Translations under genes and position numbers: made by a program
Origin: UBA1127 sp034422455
GTDB taxonomy: Bacteria > Chloroflexota > Dehalococcoidia > Lucifugimonadales > UBA1127
Direction: 5' to 3'
DNA: 8,704 nucleotides
Assembly: GCA_034422455.1 (NCBI GenBank)
Contig: DAOUJQ010000007.1
Coordinates: 1-8,704, forward strand
The notes under the pieces: model-generated
Seen by the model: the letters and a program-made list of their open reading frames with translations, nothing else
The model's database searches: none
What the model was told of the DNA's origin: nothing
Shown: one piece after another, positions 1 through 6,151 of the stretch
How positions within the stretch are numbered: the stretch's first letter is position 1
Layout of the letters: every line of letters begins with the position of its first letter

Positions 1-578
1 GTTGCCAGGTCGCGCGTCATGTGCAGGAAGGCCGCGTGGCTCGGGTCGTAGTCGCCCTCCAGCGCCTGGAAGAAGTTGCAGCGCAGGTGGTACTTGCGCA
101 CATAGGTGCGGTCCTCCGGCAGGCTCATCCAGTCGAAGCCCGGCCTGGGCGGCGTCCGGTCCTTGGGGCCGAGGTACGCCCACACCATGCCCGCAGCGTC
201 GAAGCACGGGTACGCTTTGACCTCCACCTTGTCCTTGTACGTCTCGCCCTCCGGCGAGTTGGGCAGGTCGACGCACCTGCCGTTCACATCGAACTTCCAC
301 CCGTGATAGACACACCGGATGCCGCACTCCTCGTTGCGCCCAAAGAACAGCGGCGCGCCCCGGTGCGGGCAGTACGCGTCGACGAGCCCCGGCGTCCCGT
401 CGCTGTCGCGAAAGGCGATCAGCTTCTCGCCCAGCAGCTTTACGCGCACCGGCGGGCAGTCCGCCGACGGAATCTCCTCCGTCAGACACGCGGGGATCCA
501 GAAGCGCCGGAACAGCTCCCCCATGGGCGTCCCCGGCCCGGTCTGAGTGAGCATGTCATTCTCTTCACGGCTCAGCAT
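1..578 (-). CDS. Rieske 2Fe-2S aromatic-ring-hydroxylating oxygenase alpha subunit, copy 1 (partial, 3' end outside window)
   Basis: This is the N-terminal 192 residues of a Rieske non-heme iron oxygenase large subunit; the gene runs off the left edge. It aligns without gaps to the complete gene at 2365-3678 at an offset of 3100 bases. By hand count there are about 41 mismatches in 590 bases but only 8 amino-acid changes (N38S, H47K, V54I, N60D, N152S, D155E, G182A, T192A). Both cofactor sites are intact: Rieske ligands C70/H72 and C89/H92, and the mononuclear-iron motif E174-x3-D178-x2-H181-x4-H186. ATG at 578 is chosen because the SD AGGAGGG sits just upstream and matches the other copy. 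The gene begins 71 bases after the stop of the secreted-protein gene on the same strand, so read-through is possible. Family members hydroxylate aromatic or related ring substrates using a separate reductase. The substrate is unknown, and no reductase is in the window. Confidence 0.93.
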   Translation of the reverse strand, partial: MLSREENDMLTQTGPGTPMGELFRRFWIPACLTEEIPSADCPPVRVKLLGEKLIAFRDSDGTPGLVDAYCPHRGAPLFFGRNEECGIRCVYHGWKFDVNGRCVDLPNSPEGETYKDKVEVKAYPCFDAAGMVWAYLGPKDRTPPRPGFDWMSLPEDRTYVRKYHLRCNFFQALEGDYDPSHAAFLHMTRDLA

Positions 579-612
579 CCGTACCCTCCTGTAATCCAGA
601 ACTCGCGGTTAG

Positions 613-640
613 CCTATATCGAACGGCCCTGCTCCCGCAA
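613..640 (-). promoter_or_regulatory. Weak candidate promoter for Rieske copy 1
   Basis: On the minus strand TTGCGG (635-640) and TATAGG (613-618) are 16 bases apart, upstream of the SD and ATG at 578. The -35 matches only TTG of the consensus and the -10 matches four of six positions. The gene could instead be read through from the secreted-protein gene, since no terminator is visible in 579-649. Confidence 0.25.
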
Positions 641-649
641 GGTTACGCC

Positions 650-1996
650 CTAACCGTCGAAGTAGAGATAGACAACCTCCAGGACACCCTCCAGGCTGAG
701 ACGGTCGTCGAAGTAGTCCTGCACGGCGGCCAGCACCTCATCCAGCTCTATGACGCCGTTGCAGTTGGCGTCATACGGATAGCAGGCCGCCTCCGTCACC
801 GTGATGGTCACGTCTATGAACCCCAGCGCGCCGCTGGCCGACCGGGCGCCCACCAGCACGGTGAACGTGTCGCCCTCCCGCAAGACCGCACCTTCCTTCA
901 CCAGGAGGTGGCCTGTCTCCGGGTCCATCGTTACGGGAGCGTCCTCGGCCCGGAAGAGGACGTAGGTGACGACTCCGCCATCCTCTATCGCAGCCGTAAC
1001 GGGGTCACCCACAGCGTCGCCGGGTTGGGCGTTGGCGGCCACGGTGCGCTGGGCGCGGGCCCCTTCCGCGAATTTCGGGGCGACGACGGGCGCGAAGCCG
1101 CCGCCCCCACCATTGCCCGGCGGCGGGGGAGGGGGCGGCGGAGGCGGCAGGGGCGGGAGGTTGCCCCTGATGCGCACCGTGGCCCTGTCCTTGCCCGCGC
1201 CAGCCTTGGTCCAGCCGGCGGCGTTGGTGGCGATGGTGACCGTGAAGGTCTCGTCCCGCTCGTCTTCCTGGTCGTCCGCGGTCCTAATGGTGATGGTCGC
1301 GCGTCTTTCCCCTTCTCGCACTGTGACGGAGGCCGGGACTGTCCTGACGTCGGACATCTGGGCCTTGCCGGCCCCGGAGCCGTACGTGGGCGTCACGGTG
1401 AACGACACGTCGCCAGCGGGGGCGTCCTCGCCCAGGGTGACGACCAGCAGAGCATCTCTGCCCTCGCGGACGGTGTCGCCAGCGAGGGAGAAGGTCTTGC
1501 CGGTGGGCTGCGGCTTCTTGATGAAGCGCAGGGCTACCTTGTCGCCGATCTCCCACTCGGGGTGGAGAGCAGGCCTGAATATTTGCCCTCTCATGGCGGC
1601 CTGCTGGTTAACCCAGGGGTATGCGTGGTACTGGGTCCCATCGATGGACAAGGTCAGGTCCTGGAGGGGAGTCGCATCTATAGGCTGACCATCCCCTGTC
1701 TTGAGATATATGTTGATCTGGCCGGCGCCGCCTTCCCGGAACTCGAACAGCCCGTATACGCGATACTGCACGCCATTGTAGGTGAAGGTGTTGCGCGTCA
1801 AGTAAGTCGAGCATTCCGAACCCGGTCTTGAGTCGAGGCAACCTCTATTGGAGCTCCCCACCGGCTTGACCGTCAGCGTTGCCGACCAGACGGTAGTGTC
1901 CTGCGCCGCGGCCGGCAACGGAGGCCACAGCGCCATCGCGGCCAGCAGCACAGCCGCGCACGCCACGAGCCTGAGAGAGAGCAAGAGGGCATTCAT
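650..1996 (-). CDS. Secreted multidomain protein: Calx-beta, proline linker, cadherin-like domain, C-terminal EF-hand/dockerin-like module
   Basis: A 448-residue exported protein. Residues 1-32 form a signal peptide (hydrophobic core about 10-24, cleavage likely near AAAQ at 29-32). Residues 35-160 are a beta-rich domain of the 'WSATLTV' kind that I associate with bacterial surface proteins. Residues about 165-277 resemble a Calx-beta domain (VREG, acidic DDQEDERDE at 241-249). A polyproline run (281-293) and a glycine run lead into a cadherin-like domain (about 306-402, with DPETGHL). The C-terminus has one EF-hand loop: D409, N411, N413, V415, E417, E420 are the ligand positions, followed by a helical tail like a degenerate second dockerin half. 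A role in calcium-dependent adhesion or surface assembly is inference. The ATG at 1996 has only a weak SD (GGGA, close spacing). A better GTG start at 2036 is out of frame across a C10 tract, so the real N-terminus is uncertain. Confidence 0.85.
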   Translation of the reverse strand: MNALLLSLRLVACAAVLLAAMALWPPLPAAAQDTTVWSATLTVKPVGSSNRGCLDSRPGSECSTYLTRNTFTYNGVQYRVYGLFEFREGGAGQINIYLKTGDGQPIDATPLQDLTLSIDGTQYHAYPWVNQQAAMRGQIFRPALHPEWEIGDKVALRFIKKPQPTGKTFSLAGDTVREGRDALLVVTLGEDAPAGDVSFTVTPTYGSGAGKAQMSDVRTVPASVTVREGERRATITIRTADDQEDERDETFTVTIATNAAGWTKAGAGKDRATVRIRGNLPPLPPPPPPPPPPGNGGGGGFAPVVAPKFAEGARAQRTVAANAQPGDAVGDPVTAAIEDGGVVTYVLFRAEDAPVTMDPETGHLLVKEGAVLREGDTFTVLVGARSASGALGFIDVTITVTEAACYPYDANCNGVIELDEVLAAVQDYFDDRLSLEGVLEVVYLYFDG

Positions 1997-2010
1997 AATC
2001 CCGGGAGTGC

Positions 2011-2020
2011 GGGGGGGGGG
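2011..2020 (-). repeat. C10 homopolymer (G10 on plus strand) before the secreted-protein start
   Basis: Ten identical bases lie between a strong SD plus GTG start (GTG at 2034-2036, SD AAGGAGG at 2042-2048, five-base spacing) and the ATG at 1996. From GTG to ATG is 40 bases, one too many for an in-frame fusion. With nine or twelve C the GTG would read straight into the signal peptide and add K3 and R9 to its n-region. With ten C the GTG frame instead gives a 64-residue unrelated peptide ending at 1845. Confidence 0.85.
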
Positions 2021-2033
2021 CTATCTGCGATTT

Positions 2034-2048
2034 CACGTTGCCCTCCTT
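2034..2048 (-). promoter_or_regulatory. Strong SD plus GTG start, out of frame with the downstream gene
   Basis: On the minus strand AAGGAGG (2042-2048) precedes GTG (2034-2036) by five bases. It is the best ribosome-binding site in this leader, clearly better than the one at the ATG at 1996. It is probably the true start of the secreted protein when the C tract has a length that restores the frame. Confidence 0.6.
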
Positions 2049-2095
2049 CCGGCCAATCCCCAAGCATGCCAAAGGGCCCGTCACTCATGCCACCA

Positions 2096-2134
2096 GGGAA
2101 CGGCCTGTCACTTGCGTGGCGTTTGGCCGTTCCC
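2096..2134 (-). promoter_or_regulatory. Perfect 10-bp inverted repeat in the leader of the secreted-protein gene
   Basis: GGGAACGGCC (2096-2105) and GGCCGTTCCC (2125-2134) pair perfectly around a 19-base loop that itself holds a short CAC/GTG stem. The hairpin lies between the predicted promoter (2159-2187) and the SD at 2042-2048, so it would form in the 5' leader RNA. No U run follows, so it is not an ordinary terminator. I could not match it to a known riboswitch class; it could also be a protein-binding site or an mRNA-stabilising stem. Confidence 0.5.
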
Positions 2135-2158
2135 CCAGGAGCCAAAATCCATAATAAA

Positions 2159-2187
2159 ATCATAGCAATTAAAACTTACAAGGGCAA
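2159..2187 (-). promoter_or_regulatory. Sigma-70-type promoter for the secreted-protein gene
   Basis: On the minus strand TTGCCC (2182-2187) and TATGAT (2159-2164) are separated by 17 bases. The -10 matches five of six consensus positions and the -35 four of six. The stretch is AT-rich within GC-rich DNA. Transcription would start near 2152, giving a leader of about 155 bases (about 115 to the GTG at 2036) that carries the 10-bp hairpin and the C10 tract. Confidence 0.55.
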
Positions 2188-2203
2188 TATTGCATCTTGC
2201 AAT
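2184..2203. promoter_or_regulatory. Overlapping palindromes at the -35 region, operator-like
   Basis: GCAATATTGC (2184-2193) is a perfect 10-bp palindrome. It overlaps ATTGCA-TCT-TGCAAT (2189-2203), a perfect 6+3+6 inverted repeat. Together they give three spaced TTGC/GCAA half-sites covering and preceding the -35 element of the secreted-protein promoter. This is a plausible repressor or activator site; the regulator is not identifiable. Confidence 0.4.
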
Positions 2204-2315
2204 GATTGACGAAGATAAGCGAATTGGCGCCGTGCAGGCCGTACGGCGGGGCACCCCGTCGCGGGCTTTATGAAGGGGGGGCTACGAACGGTTGCGCACC
2301 CCAATCTGAAGGGGG

Positions 2316-2339
2316 AAAAAGGGGGCCGCTCGGCCCCCC
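2316..2339 (-). terminator. Rho-independent terminator of Rieske copy 2
   Basis: On the minus strand the RNA reads GGGGGCC-GAGC-GGCCCCC followed directly by UUUUU: a 7-bp all-GC stem (2332-2338 with 2321-2327), a four-base loop and a U run (2316-2320). It begins about 26 bases after the TAG stop at 2365-2367. It should separate the Rieske transcript from the secreted-protein gene downstream. Confidence 0.85.
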
Positions 2340-2364
2340 TTTCTATCGACGTCTTTGCGACGCG

Positions 2365-3678
2365 CTACGCCGCGTGGACCTTCGGTGCATCCGTCGGGCC
2401 CACGGTCAGCTCCTTGATGCGGTCGATGATCTCCGCTGCGGGAAGGTCCGTGGGCATCCTGGTGCGCGCCGTGTGCGTGCGGAAACCCTCGGGGTTGTGT
2501 GGCCCCGCCGGCTCCTGCCCCTCCTGCAGCTCCCGCGCCGCCTTCAGTAGACGCCGGCGCACGCGCATGAGCTGCTCGTCCGCCGTCACCAGGTGCTCCA
2601 GCGACCGGTCGGCGCGAGAGCCCCACTGGTCCTCCACCAGCGCCAGGTCCTGGATGGGGAACGACTTGATGCCGGTGTACGAGTAGTTCTTCTGCAGGAT
2701 GCGGTCGACGAGGTAGTCGTTGTCCTTGTTCTCCACCGCCATGAACGTCCCGGGGATCTGCTCCGGGTACGTGAACCCGCCGTGCCGGTCCTGGTTGCGC
2801 TGGTGCTCGGTGAAGGGCTCGTAGCTCCAGCGGAAGCGGTACATGTAGCAGCTGTCGTCGTCGATGGGGATGCGCATGTTGCTCGAATACACTCCGGGCC
2901 CAGCCAGGCCCGCGGAGCTGAAGCACGGGAAGTAGAAGGTGCTGGCCGAGACCGTCTGCGTCCCGTCAGCGTTGGGCATCACCCCGACGTGCAGCATGCC
3001 ATAGTCGGTCTCTTCAAACGACAGGAACTTCATTTGCAGGAAGCTCCGGTCGGTCAACAGCGAGCCGAGCGTGGGTGAAGCGTCCTGGAGTGCGGAGGGC
3101 GTCGTCAGGTCACGCGTCATGTGCAGGAACGCGCCGTGGCTCGGGTCATAGTCGCCCTCCAGCGCCTGGAAGAAGTTGCAGCGCAGGTGGTACTTGCGCA
3201 CGTAGGTGCGGTCGTCGGGCAGGTTCATCCAGTCGAAGCCCGGCCGGGGCGGCGTTCGGTCCTTGGGGCCGAGGTAGGCCCACACCATGCCCGCCGCGTC
3301 GAAGCAAGGGTATGCCTTGACCTCCACCTTGTCCTTGTACGTCTCGCCCTCCGGCGAGTTGGGCAGGTCGACGCACCTGCCGTTCACATCGAACTTCCAG
3401 CCGTGGTAGACGCACCGGATCCCGCACTCCTCGTTGCGCCCAAAGAACAGCGGTGCGCCCCGGTGCGGGCAGTACGCGTCGACGAGCCCCGGCGTCCCGT
3501 TGCTGTCACGGAAGGCGACCAGCTTCTCGCCCAACAGGTGCACGCGCACCGGCGGGCAGTCGGCATTCGGGATCTCCTCCGTCAGACACGCGGGAATCCA
3601 GAATCGGCGGAACAGCTCCCCCATGGGCGTCCCCGGCCCGGTCTGCGTGAGCATGTCATTCTCTTCGCGGCTCAGCAT
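2365..3678 (-). CDS. Rieske 2Fe-2S aromatic-ring-hydroxylating oxygenase alpha subunit, copy 2 (complete)
   Basis: A 437-residue large subunit of a Rieske non-heme iron oxygenase, close in layout to the phthalate 4,5-dioxygenase group. The N-terminal Rieske domain has C70-x-H72 and C89-x2-H92 (C-P-H-R-G and C-V-Y-H-G-W). The catalytic domain has E174-x3-D178-x2-H181-x4-H186: H181 and H186 bind the mononuclear iron, D178 matches the residue that bridges to the Rieske centre in naphthalene dioxygenase, and D344 or D350 is the candidate third ligand. The C-terminal ADRSLEHL segment (356-363) is typical of this subgroup. The enzyme would use electrons from a separate reductase and O2 to oxygenate an organic substrate, which cannot be named from sequence. 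The start at 3678 has SD AGGAGGG; length is normal for the family. The gene ends at a clear terminator. A near-identical partial copy lies at 1-578. Confidence 0.96.
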   Translation of the reverse strand: MLSREENDMLTQTGPGTPMGELFRRFWIPACLTEEIPNADCPPVRVHLLGEKLVAFRDSNGTPGLVDAYCPHRGAPLFFGRNEECGIRCVYHGWKFDVNGRCVDLPNSPEGETYKDKVEVKAYPCFDAAGMVWAYLGPKDRTPPRPGFDWMNLPDDRTYVRKYHLRCNFFQALEGDYDPSHGAFLHMTRDLTTPSALQDASPTLGSLLTDRSFLQMKFLSFEETDYGMLHVGVMPNADGTQTVSASTFYFPCFSSAGLAGPGVYSSNMRIPIDDDSCYMYRFRWSYEPFTEHQRNQDRHGGFTYPEQIPGTFMAVENKDNDYLVDRILQKNYSYTGIKSFPIQDLALVEDQWGSRADRSLEHLVTADEQLMRVRRRLLKAARELQEGQEPAGPHNPEGFRTHTARTRMPTDLPAAEIIDRIKELTVGPTDAPKVHAA

Positions 3679-3713
3679 CCGTACCCTCCTGCTCTGAGTT
3701 AGTTGGGTATTGG

Positions 3714-3752
3714 CACCCCCATCCTAAACCTTCCCCCGCCCGCGGGGAAGGG
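3714..3752. repeat. Intergenic palindromic repeat, 'acccccatcc...cttcccc' family (copy 1)
   Basis: It opens with cacccccatcctaa and continues to an 8-bp perfect stem (3729-3736 with 3744-3751, 7-base loop). The same opening and a stronger stem recur at 8022-8084. It has no coding potential and looks like a dispersed REP-type element. Confidence 0.6.
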
Positions 3753-3780
3753 ACTTAGGGCGGAGGCACTTGGATTTCCC

Positions 3781-3817
3781 CCTTCGACAAGCTCAGGACA
3801 GGCATGGGGCGAACGGA
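3781..3817. repeat. 'ccttcgacaagctcagg' dispersed repeat (copy 1)
   Basis: It carries the core ttcgacaagctcaggacagg and the tail gcgaacgga. Related copies are at 7962-7982 and 8193-8218. This motif is a known kind of dispersed intergenic repeat in many environmental bacterial genomes. It lies 16 bases beyond the stop of the small membrane-protein gene. Confidence 0.75.
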
Positions 3818-3832
3818 TCGGGAGGGCCGCCG

Positions 3833-4267
3833 CTACGTCCACAGCTCCCGCCGCCGCCAGGCGACGGCCAGACCTCCCAGCGTCGAGAACAGCGGAAAGC
3901 CGACGAAGAGGCCAATCGGAAACCAGAGCCGCGCTGGGTAGAACACGTAGAAGGAGTACACCCCCCACAGCGAGAGCAGCGCGCCGATGACCACGGCAAC
4001 GACGACTGTCCGCCCCCTCGCGGTCATGCCGCCGGTCGCGCCGCCAACGAGCCCGCCAAGCGCGGCGCCGAGCACGACCAGCGCCAACCCGCCGGTCTGC
4101 GCTCCCTCGACGCGCTCCGCCGTTTCGAAGGGCGTCTGCGGGTCGAGCAGCTCCGGCGGCGTGGGGTACAGCCACTCGGCGGCGAAGCCCACAGCAAAAA
4201 AGACGACGTGGGCGACTATCACGCCGACGACCACGGCAAGCAGTCCTCGCAGTGCATCCTTGTTCAT
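3833..4267 (-). CDS. Small four-helix membrane protein, function unknown
   Basis: A 144-residue protein I do not recognise. Four hydrophobic stretches suggest membrane helices at about 7-28, 58-80, 86-109 and 112-133. The loop between helices 1 and 2 (about 31-55) is hydrophilic, acidic and proline-rich; helix 2 is glycine-rich (GGLVGGATGG). The tail is basic (WRRR). No catalytic or metal-binding motif is evident. ATG at 4267 is chosen over an in-frame ATG at 4324 because GGAG lies five bases upstream and hydrophobic helix 1 follows at once; the longer form would add 19 polar, unlikely residues. A TAGAAT -10-like box sits at 4293-4298 on the minus strand without a good -35. The gene is divergent from the coiled-coil gene at 4410. 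It could be a small integral membrane subunit or a DUF-type protein. Confidence 0.75.
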   Translation of the reverse strand: MNKDALRGLLAVVVGVIVAHVVFFAVGFAAEWLYPTPPELLDPQTPFETAERVEGAQTGGLALVVLGAALGGLVGGATGGMTARGRTVVVAVVIGALLSLWGVYSFYVFYPARLWFPIGLFVGFPLFSTLGGLAVAWRRRELWT

Positions 4268-4356
4268 GACGACTCCGTCCTTTCTTGCAGTTATTCTACA
4301 AGATTCTGCCCGAAGGAAATTCATTCATTGCCATGCGCAATTATTAACTTCGTAGC

Positions 4357-4386
4357 TTGACATCAGTCAGGAAAGCTTACAACAAT
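4357..4386 (+). promoter_or_regulatory. Candidate promoter for the coiled-coil gene
   Basis: A perfect TTGACA (4357-4362) lies 18 bases before AACAAT (4381-4386, four of six matches). The SD AGGAGG (4397-4402) and ATG (4410) follow closely. The leader would be about 15-20 bases. Confidence 0.45.
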
Positions 4387-4409
4387 ACGTCACAAGAGGA
4401 GGCTGACCA

Positions 4410-4817
4410 ATGACCACCCTTGATGACGCACCGCTGACCCGGCGGGAGTTTGAAGCATTCCGTGAGGAATTGCGGCAAGACTTCCAGACTCAGCGCGAGG
4501 AGATGAAGCTGGACTCCCAGGCCTTGCGGGAGGAGATGCGGGAGTCTCACCAAGCATTGCATGAAGAGATGCGGAAGGACTCCCAGGCTTTGCGGGAGGA
4601 AATGAAGCTGGACTCCCAAGCCTTGCGTGAGGAGATGAGGAATTCTCTCCAAGCGCTTCGTGAAGATATGCGGCAAACGCTGCAGCACTATGCCACCAAG
4701 GCTGACCTGGCAGAGATGAAGGTCGAGATCATCAAGTGGATAGTAGGCCTTGCGGTAAGCTCATTAGCTATTGGGTCGACCGTCGCCTTTGTGGTGATAC
4801 AGCTTACGGCTTCCTAG
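4410..4817 (+). CDS. Coiled-coil protein of 11-residue repeats with C-terminal membrane anchor (DUF1640/CCDC90-like)
   Basis: A 135-residue protein. After a short polar N-terminus, residues 18-94 are seven tandem 11-residue units with consensus R-E-E-M-x-x-D-S-Q-A-L. M (position 4) and L (position 11) recur in 7-4 spacing, the hendecad pattern of a long, slightly right-handed coiled coil. Residues 95-109 (ATKADLAEMKVEIIK) link to one membrane helix at about 109-131, which ends the protein. The TKxDL...IKWxVG ending resembles small bacterial DUF1640/CCDC90-like proteins; this is a resemblance by eye. It is probably anchored in the inner membrane with the rod on one side, forming oligomers; its partner and job are unknown. 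The start is supported by SD AGGAGG seven bases upstream. Its stop lies four bases from the convergent L-2-hydroxyglutarate oxidase stop. Confidence 0.87.
   Translation: MTTLDDAPLTRREFEAFREELRQDFQTQREEMKLDSQALREEMRESHQALHEEMRKDSQALREEMKLDSQALREEMRNSLQALREDMRQTLQHYATKADLAEMKVEIIKWIVGLAVSSLAIGSTVAFVVIQLTAS
4461..4691 (+). repeat. Seven in-frame 33-bp tandem repeats
   Basis: Seven 33-base units encode the hendecads. Units 2 (4494-4526) and 5 (4593-4625) differ at only 3 of 33 bases and lie 99 bases apart, which suggests that a three-unit block was duplicated. Outer units have diverged. Confidence 0.85.
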
Positions 4818-4821
4818 TCTC

Positions 4822-6036
4822 CTAACTCAGTGCGAACGCCTCCTCCGCCATCGCAACGATACCCCTACTGATCGCCAACGATGCCGTTGCGCCCGGCGAC
4901 GGCGCGTTCCGGACGTGGATCGCGTTGCCGGTCTGCGTGATGCGGAAGTCGTCCACCAGCGCGCCGGTGCGTTCGACGGCCTGCGCCCGGACGCCCGCTC
5001 CTCCCTCCGCCAGATGCCGCGACTCGATCTCAGGCACCAGCCGCTGCAGCGACCGCGTGAACGCGCCCTTGCTGAACGAGCGGTGGTACTCCTGGAAGGC
5101 CGTCTTCCAGTAGCGACGCGCCATGCTCCAGAAGCCGGGGAAGCCCAGCGTCGCAAGCGTCTCGCCCACGTTCACCTTGAACTTGGTGTACCCCTCCTGC
5201 GCAAAGGCTAGAACGGCGTTGGGCCCGGCCTCCACGCCTCCGTGGATGCCCTTGGTGAAGTGCACTCCCAGGAAGGGGAATCGGGGGTCCGGCACCGGGT
5301 AAATCAGCCCGCGCACCAGCGACGCCCCCTCGTCCGACAGCGTGTAGTACTCGCCGCGGAAGGGGATGATGCGCAGGTCGTAGGGCGCGCCCATCATGTG
5401 CGCGATGTCGTGGGCGTAGAGCCCGGCGCAGTTGACCATGTACCTGGCCGACACGTCTCCACGCGTCGTCTCGACGGTGATGCCGTCGCCGTCCTGCGAC
5501 ACGCCCTCGACGCGAGCGCCCGTCAGCACGTCGCCGCCGTTCTCCTGGAAGACGCGGGAGTACGCCTCCGTGACCTCGGTGTAGTCGATGATGCCCGTGT
5601 TGGGCGACCACAGCGCGCGGATGCCCGCTGAGTGGGGCTCGATCTCCTTCAACCGCTCCGGGCCGATCATCTCCAGCCCCGGCACGCCGTTCGCCTGGCC
5701 GCGCTCGTACAGGTCATCAAGGCGGCCGAGCTCGTCCTCACGGGTCGCGACGATGACCTTGCCGCAGAGGTCGTAGGTCACGCCGTGCTCGTCGCAGAAC
5801 TCCAGGAGCGCCCTGGCGCCGGCGACGCAGTTCTGCGCCTTCAGCGACCCCGGCTTGTAGTAGATGCCCGAGTGGATGACGCCGCTGTTGTGCCCCGTCT
5901 GGTGGACCGCCAGCCGGTCCTCCTTCTCCAGGACGCCGACCGACAGCCGGGGGAACCGCCGCGTCAGCTCCATGGCCGTGGCGACGCCAAGGATGCCTCC
6001 GCCGACGATCGCGATGTCGTAGCTGTAGTCCGCCAT
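4822..6036 (-). CDS. lhgO: L-2-hydroxyglutarate oxidase (FAD-dependent)
   Basis: A 404-residue FAD enzyme that oxidises L-2-hydroxyglutarate to 2-oxoglutarate. In E. coli the homologue (YgaF/LhgO) passes electrons to the membrane quinone pool. The N-terminal dinucleotide fold has GGGILG at 12-17 and acidic E37 ending beta-2. The diagnostic HQTGHNSGVIHSGIYY is at 45-60. R227-G-E-Y-Y-T-L and IYPVPDPRFPFLGVHFT (245-261) belong to the substrate-binding domain. C-terminal NAPSPGATASLAIS (377-390) closes the FAD site. The length is normal for the family. ATG at 6036 follows AGGTGA six bases upstream and places the FAD motif at the usual distance. It is divergent from the TPP enzyme (275-base gap) and tail-to-tail with the coiled-coil gene. 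A related D-amino-acid-oxidase-family dehydrogenase is the only realistic alternative. Confidence 0.94.
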   Translation of the reverse strand: MADYSYDIAIVGGGILGVATAMELTRRFPRLSVGVLEKEDRLAVHQTGHNSGVIHSGIYYKPGSLKAQNCVAGARALLEFCDEHGVTYDLCGKVIVATREDELGRLDDLYERGQANGVPGLEMIGPERLKEIEPHSAGIRALWSPNTGIIDYTEVTEAYSRVFQENGGDVLTGARVEGVSQDGDGITVETTRGDVSARYMVNCAGLYAHDIAHMMGAPYDLRIIPFRGEYYTLSDEGASLVRGLIYPVPDPRFPFLGVHFTKGIHGGVEAGPNAVLAFAQEGYTKFKVNVGETLATLGFPGFWSMARRYWKTAFQEYHRSFSKGAFTRSLQRLVPEIESRHLAEGGAGVRAQAVERTGALVDDFRITQTGNAIHVRNAPSPGATASLAISRGIVAMAEEAFALS

Positions 6037-6064
6037 TGCCGTTCACCTGCTTGCGAGTGCCCCT

Positions 6065-6093
6065 ATGCTAAGCCTGCGGAGGAGCGCTGTACA
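6065..6093 (-). promoter_or_regulatory. Candidate promoter for lhgO
   Basis: On the minus strand TGTACA (6088-6093) and TAGCAT (6065-6070) are 17 bases apart, each matching four of six consensus positions, upstream of the ATG at 6036. Correct spacing is the main support. Confidence 0.35.
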
Positions 6094-6151
6094 GTTGGGG
6101 TGCAGGGGATGGGTTCCCATCCGCCGACGGCACGGGCGGCCCCGCCCACGT

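Larger units (their letters stand above)
3679..3832. other. Repeat-bearing gap upstream of Rieske copy 2
   Basis: No gene is visible here. The segment holds the Rieske SD (3683-3690), a C-rich block with hairpin CCTTCCCC/GGGGAAGG (3729-3736 with 3744-3751), and a 'ttcgacaagctcagg' repeat (3781-3817). TAGGAT (minus, 3721-3726) could serve as a -10 element, but I find no convincing -35 partner. Confidence 0.6.

Noticed and set aside
21..653. Plus-strand open frames opposite both Rieske copies (21-653 and 3121-3702) that resemble each other
   Set aside because: They are similar only because the Rieske genes on the other strand are duplicated; the products have no domain features.
908..1831. Two overlapping plus-strand frames across the secreted-protein gene
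   Set aside because: They are antisense shadows; the minus strand has a signal peptide, Calx-beta and EF-hand motifs.
1845..2084. Minus-strand small open frame starting at 2084 or at the GTG at 2036
   Set aside because: It is not called as a gene of its own: it is best explained as the out-of-frame state of the secreted-protein start across the C10 tract.
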